From Planctomycetota bacterium (GTDB lineage Bacteria > Planctomycetota > Phycisphaerae > Phycisphaerales > Phycisphaeraceae): a DNA stretch of 41,408 nucleotides. Positions 1-12,093 of the stretch are shown here, one piece after another. The notes under the pieces were generated by a model, which was not told the DNA's origin, did not search any database, and saw nothing but the letters and a program-made list of their open reading frames with translations. Position numbers and translations under genes: made by a program. The first letter of the stretch is position 1. Every line of letters starts with the position of its first letter. The DNA lies in contig JAIOPN010000006.1 of NCBI GenBank assembly GCA_021413865.1, positions 1-41,408 on the forward strand, given 5' to 3'.

Positions 1-71
1 CTGGCGGTGCGTGGAGGAAGGAGCGGATGAACCAGTTCCCATTCCTGATCTGTCAGTTCGTGTCGTCGCAT
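1..71 (-). CDS. IS5-family transposase, N-terminal fragment cut by the window edge
   Basis: The reverse strand encodes 23 residues from an ATG at 71, beginning MRRHELTDQEW and followed by ELVHPLLPP. The pattern LTD-x-x-W followed by PLLP is the hallmark N-terminus of IS5-group transposases (DUF4096). An AAGGAGG ribosome-binding site lies nine bases upstream, inside a GCCGGC-bounded inverted repeat at 75-94. The rest of the gene lies outside the window, so it cannot be said whether the element is intact. The start faces away from the AAA ATPase gene, whose stop is 51 bases to the right. Family assignment rests on a short stretch but the motif is distinctive. Confidence 0.72.
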   Translation of the reverse strand, partial: MRRHELTDQEWELVHPLLPPRTA

Positions 72-122
72 GAGGGCCGGCCTCCTTGCCGGCCTGCTCA
101 ACATCGGCGATTCACAGAGTTT

Positions 123-2297
123 TCAGACAGAGCCTAGGACCGCGTGTGCCTCGCTCATCATCGATAAGTCATGCTCCGGTTCTCCGAAGGCGTCATTGTG
201 CGAATGCGTATGAAGAAATCGGATGACGCGAATCTTCTTCGCATCGTCAAACTGCACCAACCGCATCTTTTGCCACAGGTCACCGGACAGATTCGGGTGT
301 CGGAAGGCCAGGAACGCCTCAAGCAGCCGCCGGGCCAGGTTCGGCAGCACATAATTCTGTTCTAGGTTGGGCTGCGGCGCTCTCATTACCGTACGGTAGA
401 TGCGAGCGAACAAGTAGTGGTATTCCGACTCGTACACCTCAAGCAGTGGGTCTAGCGGTCGGATTTCTGCGTATCTGACGTTGTCTCGATGCAAATGATC
501 CAGCATATAGAATCGCCTGCTTCTCTTATCCGAGCCATAGAGGTGGTGAAACCAGTTACGCACCTGACGGAAGAACGCGAAGCTATGCGTCAGGATGATA
601 AGTTGGGCTGCTGTCTGGGTCCGCTCCCGGATGAAACCAAAGGCGGAATAGAGGGCATTCGCGTCGAGGCTCGATACTGGATCATCGAGGATGACCGTGC
701 CTTTCGTAAGATCGAACCGTCGGTCTTGCAGGGACTTCAGAAAGTAGAGCAGCGCGATGGCCGTCGTCTCGCCTTCGCTTAGCGACACCGCCGGCGCATC
801 GTGTCGCATGATTGTGTACCCGTTCGCTTTGATCTCCAGCCGCAGTTCACTGTGGCCGAGGTAGTTGCGCAAATCGGTGTTCAGTTCTTCGGCGGGCTGG
901 CGATGTTCGACAATCTCGCGTTCCAGTCGGGCAATCTCGTCATCAAGCCGCTTCAGTTCTTTGGCAGCGTTTGTGACAGCGTCGTCTGCCGTCTTGAGTG
1001 CGTCGCGCAGCTTTATGAACTCGTCGAAATTGGATGCAACAGAATCGGCCTCAAGCTGCTTCCTGGCGGCATCGATGCGGGTCTGGAACTCGTCACAAAT
1101 CGTGTTGTGTTTGAGGAGAACCTGATTGAACGCATCGACAACCCTGGCGTTGAGCGTCGGCATGGCCACGTCCAACTTGACCTGCTCGAACGCCTGCGTC
1201 TTCTTGTCTTCGAGCGCCTTGGCCAAGGCATTGAGTACCCGTTTGGCCTCGTCGCGTTCACCACGAAGCGTGGCGGACGCAGCATCGACTTCTGACGACA
1301 GTTCATCGTAGAGTTCAGCAACCTTCGGAAGCACCAGGTCCGCACCAGTTTTGATGGCGGCTTGGATCACGCCCATCTGCTCGTCCAACTTGCGCTGCAA
1401 GTCCTCGTATTCCGTGCTGAAATGCGCCTCCAAAGCGGCCAGGCGTTTCTTCGCCATCGGCTGATCGCAGAAGAGGCATTTATCACCTCCGCGTGCTTGG
1501 TGAAGGCCCAACCCGGTATGAACCCACGACGAGAGTTGGGCATTATCCTTCAATGATTGTAGTGCGGCAGAAACCACCGTCGTCGCCAGTAATTCACTCA
1601 CGGCATCAGCAAGAGATTTGAGAGATGGCAGTCGGTAGGTGAGCGGTGAGATCTTGGCCTTGGGATTTGCGCGTAGCTGGGCGAGCAGTTTGTCCCGCGC
1701 GGTGTCGTTCAGCGCGCGGGCCTTCCGATCATCGTCCACGATCATCGTCTGTGCACGGTGGGTGAAGTCGCCCTTGTTGTAGTTGTTGTACGGATTGGTC
1801 CCGGCCGAACGGAGCGTGTCCTTGATGACTCTGGCTTGATCGATGCAGAACTTGTCGAGATCACTGTCCGCTCGCGACTTGGCGCCCCTGGCCGAGTCGG
1901 CGGCTTCCTGCGCGTTGACGCGCGTGATCCTAAGTTGGTCCACCTGTTTCTGCTTCTCGACATTCTGCTTGCCGATGATGAAGATCGGTGCAACGTCGCC
2001 GCTGGTCGGGAAGACGCTGTCCAAGACGAAGTCTCGGTTGAAGACCCGCACCGGGACGCCCATTTGACCGAAGTCGGTATGGGCCAAGTCCCGACTATTG
2101 ACTCTTACCACTGCCTGTCCAACGGACAGCGGCGTCTTGGCTTCCAGTGCTTGGAACAGTCGGCTAAGGGTGGTCTTTCCGGACCCGTTCCATCCATAGA
2201 TGAGGTTATATCGGGCGAAATCGGGCAAGTTCTGCGGCCAAGCAAAATCGCGGAACACGCCGCAGTCCCGAAGTCGTGATATGCGATTGATCGTCAT
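123..2297 (-). CDS. RloC/PrrC-type AAA ATPase, probable anticodon nuclease
   Basis: A 724-residue protein of the AAA_13 (PrrC/RloC) type. Visible parts: Walker A GWNGSGKT at 35-42; a long central coiled-coil region (about 110-160 and 280-470); a CLFC pair at 274-277 placed like the zinc hook of RloC; ABC signature LSEGE at 506-510; Walker B VILDDP at 535-540; H-loop THS at 570-572. The C-terminal part has Arg656/Glu660 four residues apart, and His696, His698 and His700 about 36-40 residues on. This resembles the Arg-Glu-His triad of PrrC (R320/E324/H356). RloC proteins excise the tRNA wobble base during phage infection or DNA damage. The length suits RloC better than PrrC (396 residues). No restriction-modification genes are visible, but the window ends close by. 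Base composition is visibly less GC-rich than the neighbours, which suggests transfer. GAGG eight bases upstream supports the ATG at 2297. The ATPase family is secure; the nuclease role is inferred. Confidence 0.82.
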   Translation of the reverse strand: MTINRISRLRDCGVFRDFAWPQNLPDFARYNLIYGWNGSGKTTLSRLFQALEAKTPLSVGQAVVRVNSRDLAHTDFGQMGVPVRVFNRDFVLDSVFPTSGDVAPIFIIGKQNVEKQKQVDQLRITRVNAQEAADSARGAKSRADSDLDKFCIDQARVIKDTLRSAGTNPYNNYNKGDFTHRAQTMIVDDDRKARALNDTARDKLLAQLRANPKAKISPLTYRLPSLKSLADAVSELLATTVVSAALQSLKDNAQLSSWVHTGLGLHQARGGDKCLFCDQPMAKKRLAALEAHFSTEYEDLQRKLDEQMGVIQAAIKTGADLVLPKVAELYDELSSEVDAASATLRGERDEAKRVLNALAKALEDKKTQAFEQVKLDVAMPTLNARVVDAFNQVLLKHNTICDEFQTRIDAARKQLEADSVASNFDEFIKLRDALKTADDAVTNAAKELKRLDDEIARLEREIVEHRQPAEELNTDLRNYLGHSELRLEIKANGYTIMRHDAPAVSLSEGETTAIALLYFLKSLQDRRFDLTKGTVILDDPVSSLDANALYSAFGFIRERTQTAAQLIILTHSFAFFRQVRNWFHHLYGSDKRSRRFYMLDHLHRDNVRYAEIRPLDPLLEVYESEYHYLFARIYRTVMRAPQPNLEQNYVLPNLARRLLEAFLAFRHPNLSGDLWQKMRLVQFDDAKKIRVIRFLHTHSHNDAFGEPEHDLSMMSEAHAVLGSV

Positions 2298-2386
2298 GTG
2301 AACACCTCATCACAATTGAACGGCTCAGTGAAGAAGAGGGGGTAAGTATGTTTGTCGGGACGAAGGACCTCGGCATCGTGCTTGGC

Positions 2387-2959
2387 TCAGTCCTTGTGCT
2401 TCTCCCGGAACCGCCCGCTCAGGCGTAGCAGCAGGTGGACGCGTTCGAACTCCAGCAGCATCTCGTCGAGCACCGCACGCACCGGGTCTTCCGGCGGCGT
2501 TGCGTGCACGTTGGCGTCCGGCCCCAGGGCCTTGCGCGCCATCGAGCGGTAGCGGCTGAGCGTGCGGTCCCCGAAGACCGAGACAAACTCGAAATCCTCG
2601 GCGAGGAACCACGTCACCGGCACGCGGAAGCCGGCGTTGATGCGGGCGGGGACGAGCAGGTCGGCGTGGTCGTCGCTCTTGGGGACGAAGCGCAGGTGGA
2701 TGCGCGGGTTGCCCTCGGCGATGCGGGCGATGGCGGAGCCCTGCAGCGCGCAGTCGCCGCACCAGGTGCCGGTGACGCAGAGCACGTTGATGTCACGCGT
2801 GAACCCGCCGACGAGTTTTTGTTGATCGGGCGTCAGCGCCAACCGGCCGTAGCGCTCTTGCCACTGCGCGTGGTGGCCCTCGGGCTCGCCGCTGGCGACG
2901 AGGTCCTTGTAGCTCAGGCCTTTTTCGAACTTGCCGCGGAGCAGGTCGGTGCCGATCAA
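2387..2959 (-). CDS. thioredoxin-like protein (Thioredoxin_9 type)
   Basis: A 190-residue protein with a thioredoxin fold signature. The redox pair is Cys67/Cys70 in TWCGDC after a beta strand (INVLCVTG). A VPVTWF segment around residue 113 supplies the expected cis-proline. There is no signal peptide, so it should be cytoplasmic. The helical N-terminus and C-terminal tail match the group of thioredoxin-family proteins that are annotated only generically; the redox partner is unknown. It is not in an obvious operon: the ATPase start lies 89 bases downstream and a palindromic repeat separates it from the efflux operon upstream. Confidence 0.85.
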   Translation of the reverse strand: MIGTDLLRGKFEKGLSYKDLVASGEPEGHHAQWQERYGRLALTPDQQKLVGGFTRDINVLCVTGTWCGDCALQGSAIARIAEGNPRIHLRFVPKSDDHADLLVPARINAGFRVPVTWFLAEDFEFVSVFGDRTLSRYRSMARKALGPDANVHATPPEDPVRAVLDEMLLEFERVHLLLRLSGRFREKHKD

Positions 2960-3040
2960 AGCGGGTTCCTTTCAGAGGGGGCGGGGCGGAGAACGGTCGG
3001 GTGCAACTATAGCGGGATTGGGAGAGGGGCGCGTTTGGTA

Positions 3041-3174
3041 ATGGGTTGCTTTGAAATTGGGTGCCACTGGTCGCGTCTTCGAGACCAGTATCTTCCGCGT
3101 GAAAACGCACTGGTCTGCCGAAGACGGCCGACCAGTGGCACCCAATAACATCCAAACTTTTCAGAGTCGCCCAC
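3041..3174. repeat. composite palindromic element, copy A (GGGTGCCACTGGTC family)
   Basis: GGGTGCCACTGGTC at 3059-3072 is mirrored by its exact complement at 3130-3143. Each half contains a second inner inverted CACTGGTC/GACCAGT pair, so the strand can fold into a branched hairpin. Outside the core lie matching ends: GGGTTGCTTTGAAATT on the left and the complement of AGTGGGCGACTCTGAAAAG on the right. The same layout, reversed, is found at 11929-12064. It sits in the gap between the thioredoxin gene and the end of the efflux operon and ends ten bases short of the outer-membrane-factor stop codon. Confidence 0.85.
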
Positions 3175-3184
3175 TACCGCGTGT

Positions 3185-4702
3185 TCACGGCCGCGTCGCC
3201 GGGGCTTCCTGCGGCGGGGCGGCGGGGGGCTGCGGGGCGATGGGCGGTGTCGCGGCGGGGCGCACCTCGGCGTCTTCCCACCCGCCGCCCAATGCCTTGT
3301 AGAGCGCGACCAGGTTGATCGCCACGTTGGCGCGGTTCTGCACCGCCGCGTCGTCGGCCACGAGGAGCGACCGCTGCGCGTTGAGCACGTTGAGGAAATC
3401 GGTGAGGCCCTCGGTGTAGAGCCGTGTCGAGAGGTCCAGTGCCTTGGTGCTGGCGAGGACGGCGTCGTTGAGCGGGCGGGTGCGCGACTGTTCACGGCTG
3501 TAGGACTCGAGGGCGGACTCGGTGTCGAGGAAGGCGGTGAGGACGGTCTGCCGGTAGGTGATCAGTGATTGTTCCTGGATCGCCTTTTGGACCTCGATGT
3601 TGGAGCGGACGCGGCCGGCGTTGAAGATGTCCCACGTCGCCGACGGGCCGCCCGACCAGAACCGGCTGCTCCAGTTGCCCAGGGAGGCGAGTTTGTCGCT
3701 CTGCAGGCCGATAGTGCCGGTGAGGGTGAACCGGGGGAAGAGGTCGGCGACGGCGACGCCGATGCGCGCGGTGTCGGCGTGGACCTGCGCCTCGGCGCGG
3801 CGGATGTCGGGCCTGCGGCGGAGCAGCTCGGAGGGCAGGCCCACCGGCACCTCGGGCGGGACGGGCGGGATCGGCTGCGCGTCGGCCAATTCGTCGCGCA
3901 GGGCGCCGGGCTCCCGGCCCAGCAGGACGCCGAGCTGGTAGATCGATAGCTGGGCCTGGGCCTCGAGCGTGGGGAGCTGCGCCTCGGTGAAGGAGGCCTG
4001 GGACTCGGCGTTGGCGACGTCGAGGCTGCTGGCGAAGCCGCCGACCTGGCGCTTACGCGTCAGGTCCACGCTGTGCCGCTGGGCGGCGAGGTTTTTCCGC
4101 GCGATCGCCAGCCGCGCCTGCGTCCCGCGCAGGTCGATGTAGTCCAGCGCGACCTCGGCGGTGAGGCTGACCAGCACGTCGCGTCGGTCTTCGAAGGCGG
4201 CGAGGATGTCGGCGTCGGCGGCCTCGATGGAGCGGCGCGTCCCGCCGAAGATGTCCAGCTCCCACGCGGCGTCCAGGCCGACCCTGAACGAGTCCTGCGA
4301 GCCGGAGCCCGGGCCCGGGATCGGGGTGGAGAGGCGCGAGTATCCAGCGCCGGCCTGCACGTCGGGCCAGAGGCCGCCCACCGCGATGCCGCGCGCCGCG
4401 CGCGCCTGGCGCAGCCGGGCGGCTGCGAGTTTGAGGTCGAGGTTCGAGTCGATCGCGCGGGTGACCAGCGAGGTGAGCAGGGGGTCGTCGAAGGTCGCCC
4501 ACCAGCGCACGAGGCGCGCGGAGTCGGGGGTGACGCGGCTGGCGTTGTCGGCGGGCTGGGTGGTCGGGCCGGCCCAGGCGTCCGGCGCGGTGGTGGGCGT
4601 GGGGTGGTAGTCCGGGCCGACCATGCAGCCGGTGAGCATGAGGGCGGCGGTCAGCAGGGAGGCCCGCGCGGCGGCTGAAGTTATCGTGGATGGTGGGTTC
4701 AT
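3185..4702 (-). CDS. RND/ABC-type efflux outer membrane factor lipoprotein (NodT/TolC family)
   Basis: A 505-residue outer membrane factor. The N-terminus is a lipoprotein signal with lipobox LTGC (Cys26) followed by MVGPDY, the standard start of NodT-type proteins. The body shows the two repeats of long helices and beta segments typical of TolC-like channels, including the LPSELLRRRPDIRRAE motif. It would form the outer-membrane duct of a tripartite pump with the MacA- and MacB-like proteins encoded upstream. An upstream in-frame ATG (4897) would overlap the permease gene deeply and lacks a signal sequence, so the ATG at 4702, 13 bases after the permease stop, is preferred. The C-terminal 30 residues are rich in Ala and Pro. 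Confidence 0.93.
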   Translation of the reverse strand: MNPPSTITSAAARASLLTAALMLTGCMVGPDYHPTPTTAPDAWAGPTTQPADNASRVTPDSARLVRWWATFDDPLLTSLVTRAIDSNLDLKLAAARLRQARAARGIAVGGLWPDVQAGAGYSRLSTPIPGPGSGSQDSFRVGLDAAWELDIFGGTRRSIEAADADILAAFEDRRDVLVSLTAEVALDYIDLRGTQARLAIARKNLAAQRHSVDLTRKRQVGGFASSLDVANAESQASFTEAQLPTLEAQAQLSIYQLGVLLGREPGALRDELADAQPIPPVPPEVPVGLPSELLRRRPDIRRAEAQVHADTARIGVAVADLFPRFTLTGTIGLQSDKLASLGNWSSRFWSGGPSATWDIFNAGRVRSNIEVQKAIQEQSLITYRQTVLTAFLDTESALESYSREQSRTRPLNDAVLASTKALDLSTRLYTEGLTDFLNVLNAQRSLLVADDAAVQNRANVAINLVALYKALGGGWEDAEVRPAATPPIAPQPPAAPPQEAPATRP

Positions 4703-4715
4703 GGGTGTTGCGTGG

Positions 4716-6082
<1,367 letters not shown>

Positions 6083-6086
<4 letters not shown>

Positions 6087-6805
6087 GCGAATGCCCCCTG
6101 CGCCGGTGCGCCGGCGGGGGCCGCCGGGTCCGGGGCGATCAGGCCGTCCACGATGCGGATGGTGCGCTTGGCGTGCTGGGCGACGTTGGCGTCGTGCGTC
6201 ACGAGGATGATGGTGATGCCATCCTTCTCATTCAGTTCCTGGAACATGCGCAGCACCTCCTCGCTGGTGCGCGAGTCGAGGTTGCCGGTCGGTTCGTCGG
6301 CGAAGAGGACGGGGGGCTGGTTGACCAGGGCGCGGGCGATGGCGACGCGCTGCTGCTGGCCGCCCGAGAGTTGGGAGGGCTCGTGGTCGGTCCGCTCGCC
6401 CAGGCCGACGCGGGTGAGCAATTCCCGTGCGCGGTCTTTCGCCTCGCGGTCGGATATCGCCGGGTGGGCGTAGGAGAGCGGCATGATCACGTTCTCCAAC
6501 GCGGTCGTCCGCGCCAGCAGGTTGAAGCTCTGGAACACGAAGCCGATCTTGCTGTTGCGCAGCCGGGCCCGGCCGTCGGAGGAGAGCGATGAAACTTCAT
6601 GCCCGTCGAGGAAATACTGCCCCGAGGTCGGGTGGTCGAGGCAGCCCAGGATGTTCATGAGCGTGCTCTTGCCCGAGCCCGAGGCGCCCATGAGCGCGAC
6701 CAGCTCGCCCCGGCCGATGGAGAGGGAGACACCCTTGAGCACGGGCACGTCGATCTGCCCGAGGTGGTAGGTCTTGTGGATGTTGCGTAGTTCGATGAGG
6801 CTCAT
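6083..6805 (-). CDS. MacB/LolD-type ABC transporter ATP-binding protein
   Basis: A 240-residue ABC ATPase. Walker A is GASGSGKST at 40-48, the signature LSGGQ at 146-150, Walker B VLFADEP at 166-172 and the H-loop in LVTHD. It belongs to the MacB/LolD subgroup, seen in LMNILGCLDHPTSG. The start was placed at the ATG at 6805, which overlaps the stop of the adaptor gene as ATGA. A longer frame continues upstream but runs through the adaptor gene in another frame and has no domain there. The Ala/Pro-rich tail after residue 225 is not conserved in the family. It should dimerise and power the permease encoded next. Confidence 0.95.
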
Positions 6806-8196
6806 GGTCGTGGCGGCGGTGTTGATGTCGATGACCCGGTGGAACTCGTGCCGATGCTCGTGGTCGTGGTCGGACGCCGGCGCATGAACTGCGGGGCGAA
6901 GGGGTTGGTGGTGCCGTCGCTGGCTTCCTGGATGACCTCCTCGCCGAGGATGACCTCCATGCCTTCCTTCACGTCGTCGCCGCTGACCTCGCGCATGACG
7001 CCGTCGGTCATGCCGAGTTTCGCGTGGACGGGCCTGAGGAAATCGCCGTCTTCGATCCAGAAGGTGCCGCGCGGCGGGTCCTTGGCGGCCTGGGATGCGT
7101 CGGCGCCGCGGCGTTTGCGTTTCTCGCCCTGGGCCGGGGCCGGGTCGGGCTTCACGCCCGGGGCGATGCGGTTGGCGGGCGGCGTCCAGCGCAGCGCGGC
7201 GTTGGGGATTTTCAGCACGTCCGACTTGCGGCTCACCTCGAACTGCACGTTGGCCGTGCGGTAGGGCATCAGCTTGCCCGAGGAGTTGTCGGTCAGCACC
7301 TCGACGGTGTAGGTCACGACGTTCTGCGTCATGCTGGCGTTGAGACGGACCTTGCCGACCTGCCCCTTGAAGACGTCGTCCGACGCGTCGATGGTGAAGG
7401 TGACCGGCTGGCCGGCGTGGATCTGCCCGATGTCCGCCTCGTTCACGGCCACCCAGACCTGCATCCGCTGCAAATCCTTGGCGAGCAGGAAGAGGCTCGG
7501 GGCGTTGAGGCTGGCCACCACGGTCTGCCCGATGTTCACGCGCCGGTCGATGACCACGCCCTTGACCGGTGACTTGATCGTGGTGTAGCCCAGGTTGCGT
7601 TTGGCGCGCACCAGCGCCGCGTCCGCCTGGGCGACGGCCGCCTGCGCCTGGGTGATGCTCGCCTCGCCCACGCCCACGTTCGCCGCCGCGCTGTCGTAGG
7701 CGGCGCGGTAGGCGTCGTAGCTGGTCTGCGCCAGCGCCTCGGAGGGCCCGAGCTTCTGGGCGCGCTCCCAGTCGTTCTGCGCCTGCACGCGCTTGGCCTT
7801 GAGCTGCACGAGGTCCGCCTCCGCCCGCACCACGCCCGCCCTGGCCTGCGCGAGCTGCGCGTTGGCGGCGGCCACGTCGGAGAGATAGGTCGAGTCGTCG
7901 ATCTGCGCGAGGATCGTCCCCTCCTCCACCACGGAGTTGTAGTCGATGGTCTTGCCGCTCTTGTCCTTGCCGAAGAAATTGATCTGGCCGGCGACCTGGG
8001 CGCCGACGTCGATCACCTCCTCGGGCTCGACCGTGCCGGTCGCGCCGATGGTCGCCAGCATGTCGCCGCGCTCGACCTTGGTCTTGCGGTAGGTCACGTC
8101 GTCGGCGGCCTCGTGGTGCTGGTACCACCAGTAGCCGCCGGCGGCCGCGCCGCCCAGCAGGATCAACAGGAGGATGATCTTCGCAACGGTTCTCAT
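6802..8196 (-). CDS. MacA-like periplasmic adaptor (membrane fusion protein)
   Basis: A 464-residue membrane fusion protein. An N-terminal anchor (residues 5-25, IILLLILLGGAAAGGYWW) is followed by a barrel-sandwich half (GATGTVEPEEVIDVGAQVAGQI), an alpha-helical hairpin (about 105-195, rich in AQA/RAE heptads), the second barrel half (TTIKSPVKGVVIDRRVNIGQTV), and beta-barrel and membrane-proximal domains. It would bridge the inner-membrane MacB pair and the outer membrane factor. The C-terminus has an unusual Thr/Ser/Pro-rich tail. The gene overlaps the regulator gene upstream and the ATPase downstream by four bases each, so all five genes form one transcript. Confidence 0.93.
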   Translation of the reverse strand: MRTVAKIILLLILLGGAAAGGYWWYQHHEAADDVTYRKTKVERGDMLATIGATGTVEPEEVIDVGAQVAGQINFFGKDKSGKTIDYNSVVEEGTILAQIDDSTYLSDVAAANAQLAQARAGVVRAEADLVQLKAKRVQAQNDWERAQKLGPSEALAQTSYDAYRAAYDSAAANVGVGEASITQAQAAVAQADAALVRAKRNLGYTTIKSPVKGVVIDRRVNIGQTVVASLNAPSLFLLAKDLQRMQVWVAVNEADIGQIHAGQPVTFTIDASDDVFKGQVGKVRLNASMTQNVVTYTVEVLTDNSSGKLMPYRTANVQFEVSRKSDVLKIPNAALRWTPPANRIAPGVKPDPAPAQGEKRKRRGADASQAAKDPPRGTFWIEDGDFLRPVHAKLGMTDGVMREVSGDDVKEGMEVILGEEVIQEASDGTTNPFAPQFMRRRPTTTTSIGTSSTGSSTSTPPPRP

Positions 8197-8765
8197 CGTG
8201 GTTCCTCGCCCCGGGTTCCCGCCGGCCGTCGTCGCCGCACCGGGTCCTGGTTGTCTGTCTTACGTGATTGGGTCTTGCCGGGGTTCGCCAGCGTTTCCAG
8301 ATGGGCCGCCAGTTTTTCGTGCAACCTGCGGAGATTAGCAAGGTCCGCCCCGGTCAGCACCGAGAGCACGACCCGCATCTGCCGCGGGTGGCCGGCGAGC
8401 ACGCGCTCGACGAGCCGCCGGCCCCTGGGCGTCAGGCTCACGCGCTTGACGCGGTGGTCCTCGTCTGAGCCGGAGCGTGTGACTATACCCATGCGCTGCA
8501 GGCGGTCCACCGCGCCTGTGACGCTGGGGGGGCGGATGATGAGGCGGTCGCTCAGGTCCACGAGCCGCAGGGCGGGGAGGCCCTGGGCCTCGGCGCGGTG
8601 GAGGGTGCGGAGCACGCCCCACTGCGACCCGGTCAGGCCGTGCGCCGCGAAGTAGGGGTGCATGACGCGCTGGAGCTGGCCGTAGCTCCGCAGCATGGCG
8701 CGGAAGGCGGGCTCGACGGCGCGGTCGCGCGGGGTGGAGGGAGGTTGGGGTTGCTGCGCGGGCAT
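8193..8765 (-). CDS. MarR-family transcriptional regulator
   Basis: A 190-residue winged-helix regulator. The MarR core spans about residues 20-160: LTGSQWGVLRTLHRAE (helix 2), a DNA-reading region around DRLIIRPPSVTGAVDRLQRMG, and the wing with the DEDHRVKRVSLTPRG signature (Asp/Arg pair). The C-terminal 35 residues are basic and probably disordered. It is the first gene of the efflux operon and its stop overlaps the adaptor start as ATGA. MarR proteins usually repress their own operon and release DNA on binding a small aromatic ligand; the palindrome just upstream is the likely target. The ligand is unknown. Confidence 0.93.
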   Translation of the reverse strand: MPAQQPQPPSTPRDRAVEPAFRAMLRSYGQLQRVMHPYFAAHGLTGSQWGVLRTLHRAEAQGLPALRLVDLSDRLIIRPPSVTGAVDRLQRMGIVTRSGSDEDHRVKRVSLTPRGRRLVERVLAGHPRQMRVVLSVLTGADLANLRRLHEKLAAHLETLANPGKTQSRKTDNQDPVRRRRPAGTRGEEPR

Positions 8766-8788
8766 ACGCGATGATGAGCCGTTCTGAA

Positions 8789-8804
8789 TTAGTTAGCTAA
8801 CTAA
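8789..8804. promoter_or_regulatory. probable MarR operator upstream of the efflux operon
   Basis: TTAGTTAGCTAACTAA is a perfect 16-bp palindrome lying 24 bases upstream of the marR-type start codon. Its size and AT-rich symmetry fit MarR-family operators. On the reverse strand it overlaps a plausible -10 (TAACTA) placed 18 bases after TTGTCC, so binding there would block transcription. The operator role is inferred from position and symmetry. Confidence 0.7.
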
Positions 8805-8875
8805 CATCTTCATGGACAACGCTCCGGACATCAACCCTATTGCCCGACGGTTTGCGTGTCGTTAGCGGGGGGGGG

Positions 8876-9065
8876 TAATTTGAGGGTAGTGGCCCATTTG
8901 AAATATCAGAGCTTCCAGTGGGGCAGGCGTCCCGCCTGTCTCTTGCTTTTATGCATTCTGAATACGGATCCGGCCTCGGAAGGCCGGCGGCAGGCGGGAC
9001 GCCTGCCCCACCAAATTCAAAAGGGACCACTGCCTAATTTGAGATAGTGGGTCGTTTTGAAATCC
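8876..9065. repeat. composite palindromic element, copy D (GGGGCAGGCG core) with repeated end
   Basis: This is the main content of the 369-base gap between the efflux operon and katG; no gene is seen. A perfect 21-bp inverted repeat (8918-8938 against 8991-9011, beginning GTGGGGCAGGCGTCC) forms the core. It is bounded by AGTGGCCCATTTGAAAT at 8888-8904 and by the complement of AGTGGTCCCTTTTGAA at 9016-9031. These ends match those of copies A and B although the core is different. A further end, TAATTTGAGATAGTGGGTCG followed by TTTTGAAAT, lies at 9035-9063. It is a near direct repeat of the left end at 8876-8904. Confidence 0.8.
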
Positions 9066-9134
9066 CTCTCCCGCAAGAGGCGAGGGGAGGAGCACACGTC
9101 CACATTCAAATCGCCCCACGGCCATCCTCTGGGA

Positions 9135-11864
<2,730 letters not shown>

Positions 11865-11879
11865 AGGGTATCAATTGGG

Positions 11880-11908
11880 ATTATGTATCATCCGATATTT
11901 AATATCAA
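11880..11908 (-). promoter_or_regulatory. perR-katG promoter with an internal PerR-box-like palindrome
   Basis: On the reverse strand TTGATA (11903-11908) and CATAAT (11880-11885) are separated by 17 bases, a good sigma-70 type promoter. Between and partly inside the -35 lies the palindrome GATATT-T-AATATC (11894-11906), AT-rich and centred on one base as in Per/Fur boxes. Predicted transcription would start about ten bases before the perR ATG, giving a very short leader. Autorepression by PerR is the natural reading but is inferred. Confidence 0.6.
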
Positions 11909-11928
11909 TCACTCGGCGGGCTCGGGCG

Positions 11929-12064
11929 GTGGGTCGATTTGAAAAGTTTGGCTGAGGCATGGGTGCCACTGGTCGGCCGTCTTCGGCAGACCAGTGCGGT
12001 TTCGCACGCAAGCCACGGGTCTCGAAAACGCGACCAGTGGCACCCAATTTCAAAGCAGCCCACT
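11929..12064. repeat. composite palindromic element, copy B (GGGTGCCACTGGTC family)
   Basis: GGGTGCCACTGGTC at 11961-11974 is mirrored exactly at 12032-12045, with inner pairs as in copy A. The outer ends are GTGGGTCGATTTGAAAAG (from 11930) and the complement of AGTGGGCTGCTTTGAAATT (ending 12064). Relative to copy A the whole element is inverted: the end carrying GAAAAGTTTGG is on the left here and on the right there. It fills the gap between divergent perR and rrf2, ending about 30 bases before the rrf2 promoter. Confidence 0.85.
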
Positions 12065-12093
12065 CCCCCCTGCGGCACGCCGCCATGAGGGGG

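Noticed and set aside
8888-9065. CRISPR array
   Set aside because: The repeated units are inverted or few, of unequal spacing, and no cas gene is present; nothing else in the window has regularly spaced direct repeats.
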